The translations under genes were made by a program, and so were the position numbers. DNA of 64,000 nucleotides from Clarkia xantiana subsp. parviflora (Eukaryota > Streptophyta > Magnoliopsida > Myrtales > Onagraceae), in assembly GCA_036873135.1 (NCBI GenBank), contig JAPTYO010000005.1:10704166-10768165 (forward strand), written 5' to 3'. Positions 61,124 to 64,000 of this stretch are shown here, piece by piece; the first letter of the stretch is position 1; each line of letters starts with the position of its first letter. The notes beneath the pieces are model-generated. The model had not been told where the DNA came from. It was given only the letters and a program-made list of their open reading frames with translations, and did not search any database.

Positions 61124-64000
61124 CAGAAAATTGTCAGCTACAGCTAGTTATATAGGGTATTTTTGGAAATTATGGTGAAAGTTGAGAGTAGTGACAAAAA
61201 AGATAGTAGAGGTTGAGGTTAGTCTATCCATGTTATCTTCTTCTATCTGCTTCATTCATCCATTGCTCACTAGTAAGAAGACGTAGCTAACTAGGAAGAG
61301 CTGCTAATTCAATGGCAGCCATAAAAATAGGAAGCCTAGTAAAGCAGTCATGTCAACCCAACTACATCATCAGCAAGAACCAAATTCCATCTGGGTATAC
61401 AATCACTTCGTTTTCACATAGAAAATATGCAGCACTCCAGGTGAAGGCTGCATCTGCAGATGAGCTATTTTCTTCTTCGAATCACTCCATATTGAAGAAG
61501 AAGACATCACAAGATGATCCTAGAAAGACATCCAAGGTACATATACTGAATAAACGTATCATCACTACATTATATATAGATATATTGCTAGCTAAGTTTG
61601 TAGCTAGTCGATGCATGCAAGTGCTAGCTGGTCGACCAATCTCTTTTTAACTAATAGGTTGCTGCAATTTACATCTAGCTTAGGATACTTTCTATTAAGT
61701 ATGTGACAGAAATAGGAGCGGACTCAATGAAGAGAATATATATGAGGACAAGTTTTCTGCAAAATACCCATATATATAGATAACATAATATTTGTACTGT
61801 ACATGTTATACAGTTCTTTTCAATTTTTTTCTTTTATTTTTTGTTGAGTCTTAAGTTGATGATTTTAAAATCAATTGATTTATATGCGGGAAGTATTAAC
61901 TAAAATGCACTCAACCGTAAATACATTCGAATTTGCAAATCTTAGATCATGAAAGAAAATGTATTAAATTTCAAAAGTGAAAAACTTAATAGATCTCAGT
62001 CATTAAACAAATCTCAATGTGTCTAGTCTAATGATTAAAAATTTAGCTCAACATATGTTGAATCTCGCTATTATAATTGTTTTTGTGAATTGTGATAAAT
62101 TGACAAGTATAAACCTATAGAAATTCCTCATAATATTTTTAAATGGTGAAATCCATTGTTGAATTATAAATTCCTAGATAGATTTGCAAATGGACAGAAA
62201 GTTGACTGATATGTTAATGAAGAATATGATAATATAGGTTAACGCGGTGAGGAGAAGAGGAAGAGTAACGTATTCGCGGTCGGAGACGTACGTGCTGCTG
62301 GAACCGGGTCAAGAAGAGAAATTCGTATCGGAAGATGAGTTGAAGGAGAAGCTCAAGAGTTGGCTCCTCAATTGGCCTGGAAACGCGCTGCCTCGTGACC
62401 TCGCTAGATTTGACAACATCGATGATGCTGTCTTGTACCTTGTACGATCTGTCTGTGAGCTCGACATCGATGGAGTTGTCGGTCCTGTTCAGTGGTACGA
62501 GGTTCGCTTCGACGAATGACATATATCCATCGCCCTCCCTTCCCTTCTTATTCTCTGTAATATATAACTAATACCTTTAATTTTAAGAAAATCGACATAC
62601 AATTTCAAAAGGTTACCAAAACTTTGACTGATTTATAATTTTTTGTCGCATTGCTACCTAAATTTTGAATTGCACACCATATTATTATTACATCTGTTAA
62701 CCATTAAACGAAAATAAAATTATGTCAGTCGTGTTAAATCTTTTCCATGTGAATTTGATATTAATGCAATTAAAATTTTCAATTCAATATTCAATTGGAG
62801 TTCAACCAAATTCATTCTTACGATTCTCCCAAACTTTAAACCTAATTTCATGACAAATAATGTAATTTTATAATATGAATGATATATAACTTTAGACCTC
62901 CCTTATATTTGTCAATCACCATGCAAAAAAGACCTCTAGTGGCTATAGAAGAAAGTTGAGAGGGTGTTGAATCGTGTATAAAATAATCAAGAATGTATAA
63001 TGAATCAAGCCAAGTATTTACAAGTTAGGAGTCTACTATATATAGGTGAGTGATCCTAACTAACTAGTCAACCTATACAAGTCTATACAAGACAACTATG
63101 CAAGTGTGTATATACAAACTATACAAGTGCATATACACAATGGAAGTGATGTCCAACATGATGCAATGATGGTGCCGTGATGATGCATATCCCGGTGCAT
63201 GATGATGCATGTCATGTTGCCTATCCCGGTGATGGCACCGTGCAATGCATCAAGTCGTGGTGCCTGTCCTGATGCCCGGTCATTATGTAATGCACCATGA
63301 TGACGCCTAACCTTGATGTATGCACTAGGAGACATGGTGCTTCGGCATGGTGCCTTGCACCATGTACATGATGAATCATGTATACTCCTATATTCCCCCA
63401 CATTTTCCTTCTTCTTCCCTTTTGAGAAAGATAAGGAAAATTGAGAGTAGACGATTTGTTGATGAAAAAAATTCAAAATTGGTGATGAAGAAGCACATGT
63501 ACCTTTAAACCCGATCACAAGTAACACAACTTAGTGACGAAGAAATCACGAGGCTTCACACTACTTCTCCAATCCCAAGAAACCAAGGTACATTTAAACC
63601 CGGTAAAAAAAAAAAAGAGCCAAGGGTAAACCCGTTCAAAATGAGCCAAGAAAATTTCAAAACCCGCTCAAATGATCCATGGGAAATTTAAAACCCGCTC
63701 CAAAATACACCAAGGTATGAAAACCTGGTCTTCACAAAAACGACCCCCGAAAATCCAACTTCGGAAACAGGCCCCCAAACTTGAGAAGTGTTTTCAAAAC
63801 AGCCCCAAACCTTCACAAATCAAGCCAAAATAGCCCCAAACTTTGAAACTGAATTCAAAACAGCCCCAAGTCTTCAAAATTCGGCTCAAAATTCGGCTCA
63901 AAATTCGGCCAAAATAGCCAAAACACCCAAATTCTGCCCAAAAAGACCCATGGCACGTGCAGAGCACATGAGGGAGCACCGGGGTGCACGAGACTAGTCA
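61124..64000 (+). repeat. Direct duplication, copy 2 (partner 35689-38478)
   Basis: The block matches copy 1 from its left border at 61124 to the window end. Copy 2 has small indels, including a shorter intron segment near 62040 and an extra stretch of about 85-100 bp of GATGATGC/CCCGGTG words near 63170-63270. The 3' part carries the same LTR-like non-coding sequence as 37500-38478. The right border is outside the window. Confidence 0.95.
61312..62519 (+). CDS. CRR7: CRR7, chloroplast NDH-complex assembly protein (copy 2)
   Basis: Exons 61312-61536 and 62238-62519 have the same GT-AG borders and phase as copy 1 and again give 168 residues. Eight residue differences from copy 1 were counted: M4I, N25I, N29Y, V46A, P59S and L69P in the first exon, which is mostly transit peptide, and Asn to Lys plus Gln to Leu in the [19 protein letters not shown] segment of the mature protein. 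The conserved [15 protein letters not shown] and WYEVRFDE parts are identical. No stop, frameshift or lost splice site is seen, so it may still be functional as a stromal NDH assembly factor. Its promoter is duplicated for about 190 bp only; upstream of 61124 is the channel exon fragment instead of the copy 1 flank. Confidence 0.85.

Overview
The window is nuclear DNA of a flowering plant, most likely a eudicot. It has intron-split genes for plant-only families (an AFP/Ninja repressor, an RPK2-type receptor kinase, the chloroplast NDH assembly factor CRR7), AT-rich intergenic DNA and several classes of plant transposons. No bacterial features are seen. Only five genes look intact: an AFP/Ninja-family gene (13641-15264, +), RPK2 (23613-26939, -), an unnamed plant-specific gene (32992-33968, -) and two copies of CRR7 (35877-37127 and 61312-62519, both +). 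Most of the rest is mobile-element DNA.

Layout. 1-541 is the outer part of a gypsy-type LTR on the minus strand. 548-9233 is a decayed Ty3/gypsy element of the Tat type (gag, RT, two RNase H domains, integrase, a repeat-rich spacer, 3' LTR). Its right LTR cuts into the integrase of a minus-strand Ty1/copia element (9234 to about 13062), whose LTR region was itself hit by an 821-bp hAT-type element (11989-12809). The AFP gene follows, with three ACGT-core motifs upstream. A complete but defective Ty1/copia element (15498-21941, -, target duplication AAAGG) lies about 230 bp past it. A short copia remnant (22198-22790) precedes RPK2. 27.8-31.4 kb is the 3' part of an LTR retroelement with an antisense ORF. 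32042-32715 is a large foldback element. A CACTA-type terminus with 35-bp subterminal repeats (about 34505-34941) lies between the unnamed gene and CRR7.

The right half is built around a direct duplication. A block starting at 35689 and carrying CRR7 recurs from 61124 to the window end, offset by 25,435 bp. Both CRR7 copies are open and differ at about eight of 168 residues. Immediately left of the second copy, and ending at the breakpoint, is an exon fragment of a CNGC2/CNGC4-like ion channel on the minus strand. Between the copies is a dense cluster of Helitron-like elements with CTAG ends and GC-rich terminal hairpins. One plus-strand element (50498-59262) appears to hold two minus-strand Helitrons (50516-52384 and 53589-57850). 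The latter contains LRR exon fragments resembling the STRUBBELIG receptor family and a 179-bp Mutator-like MITE with a perfect 9-bp target duplication.

Functionally the host genes are unrelated: ABA/jasmonate-type transcriptional repression (AFP/Ninja), cell-surface signalling (RPK2), and assembly of the photosynthetic NDH complex (CRR7). The window reads as gene islands in a transposon-rich region, with gene duplication and exon capture in the last 30 kb. All names are from reading protein motifs by eye, and no database search was run.
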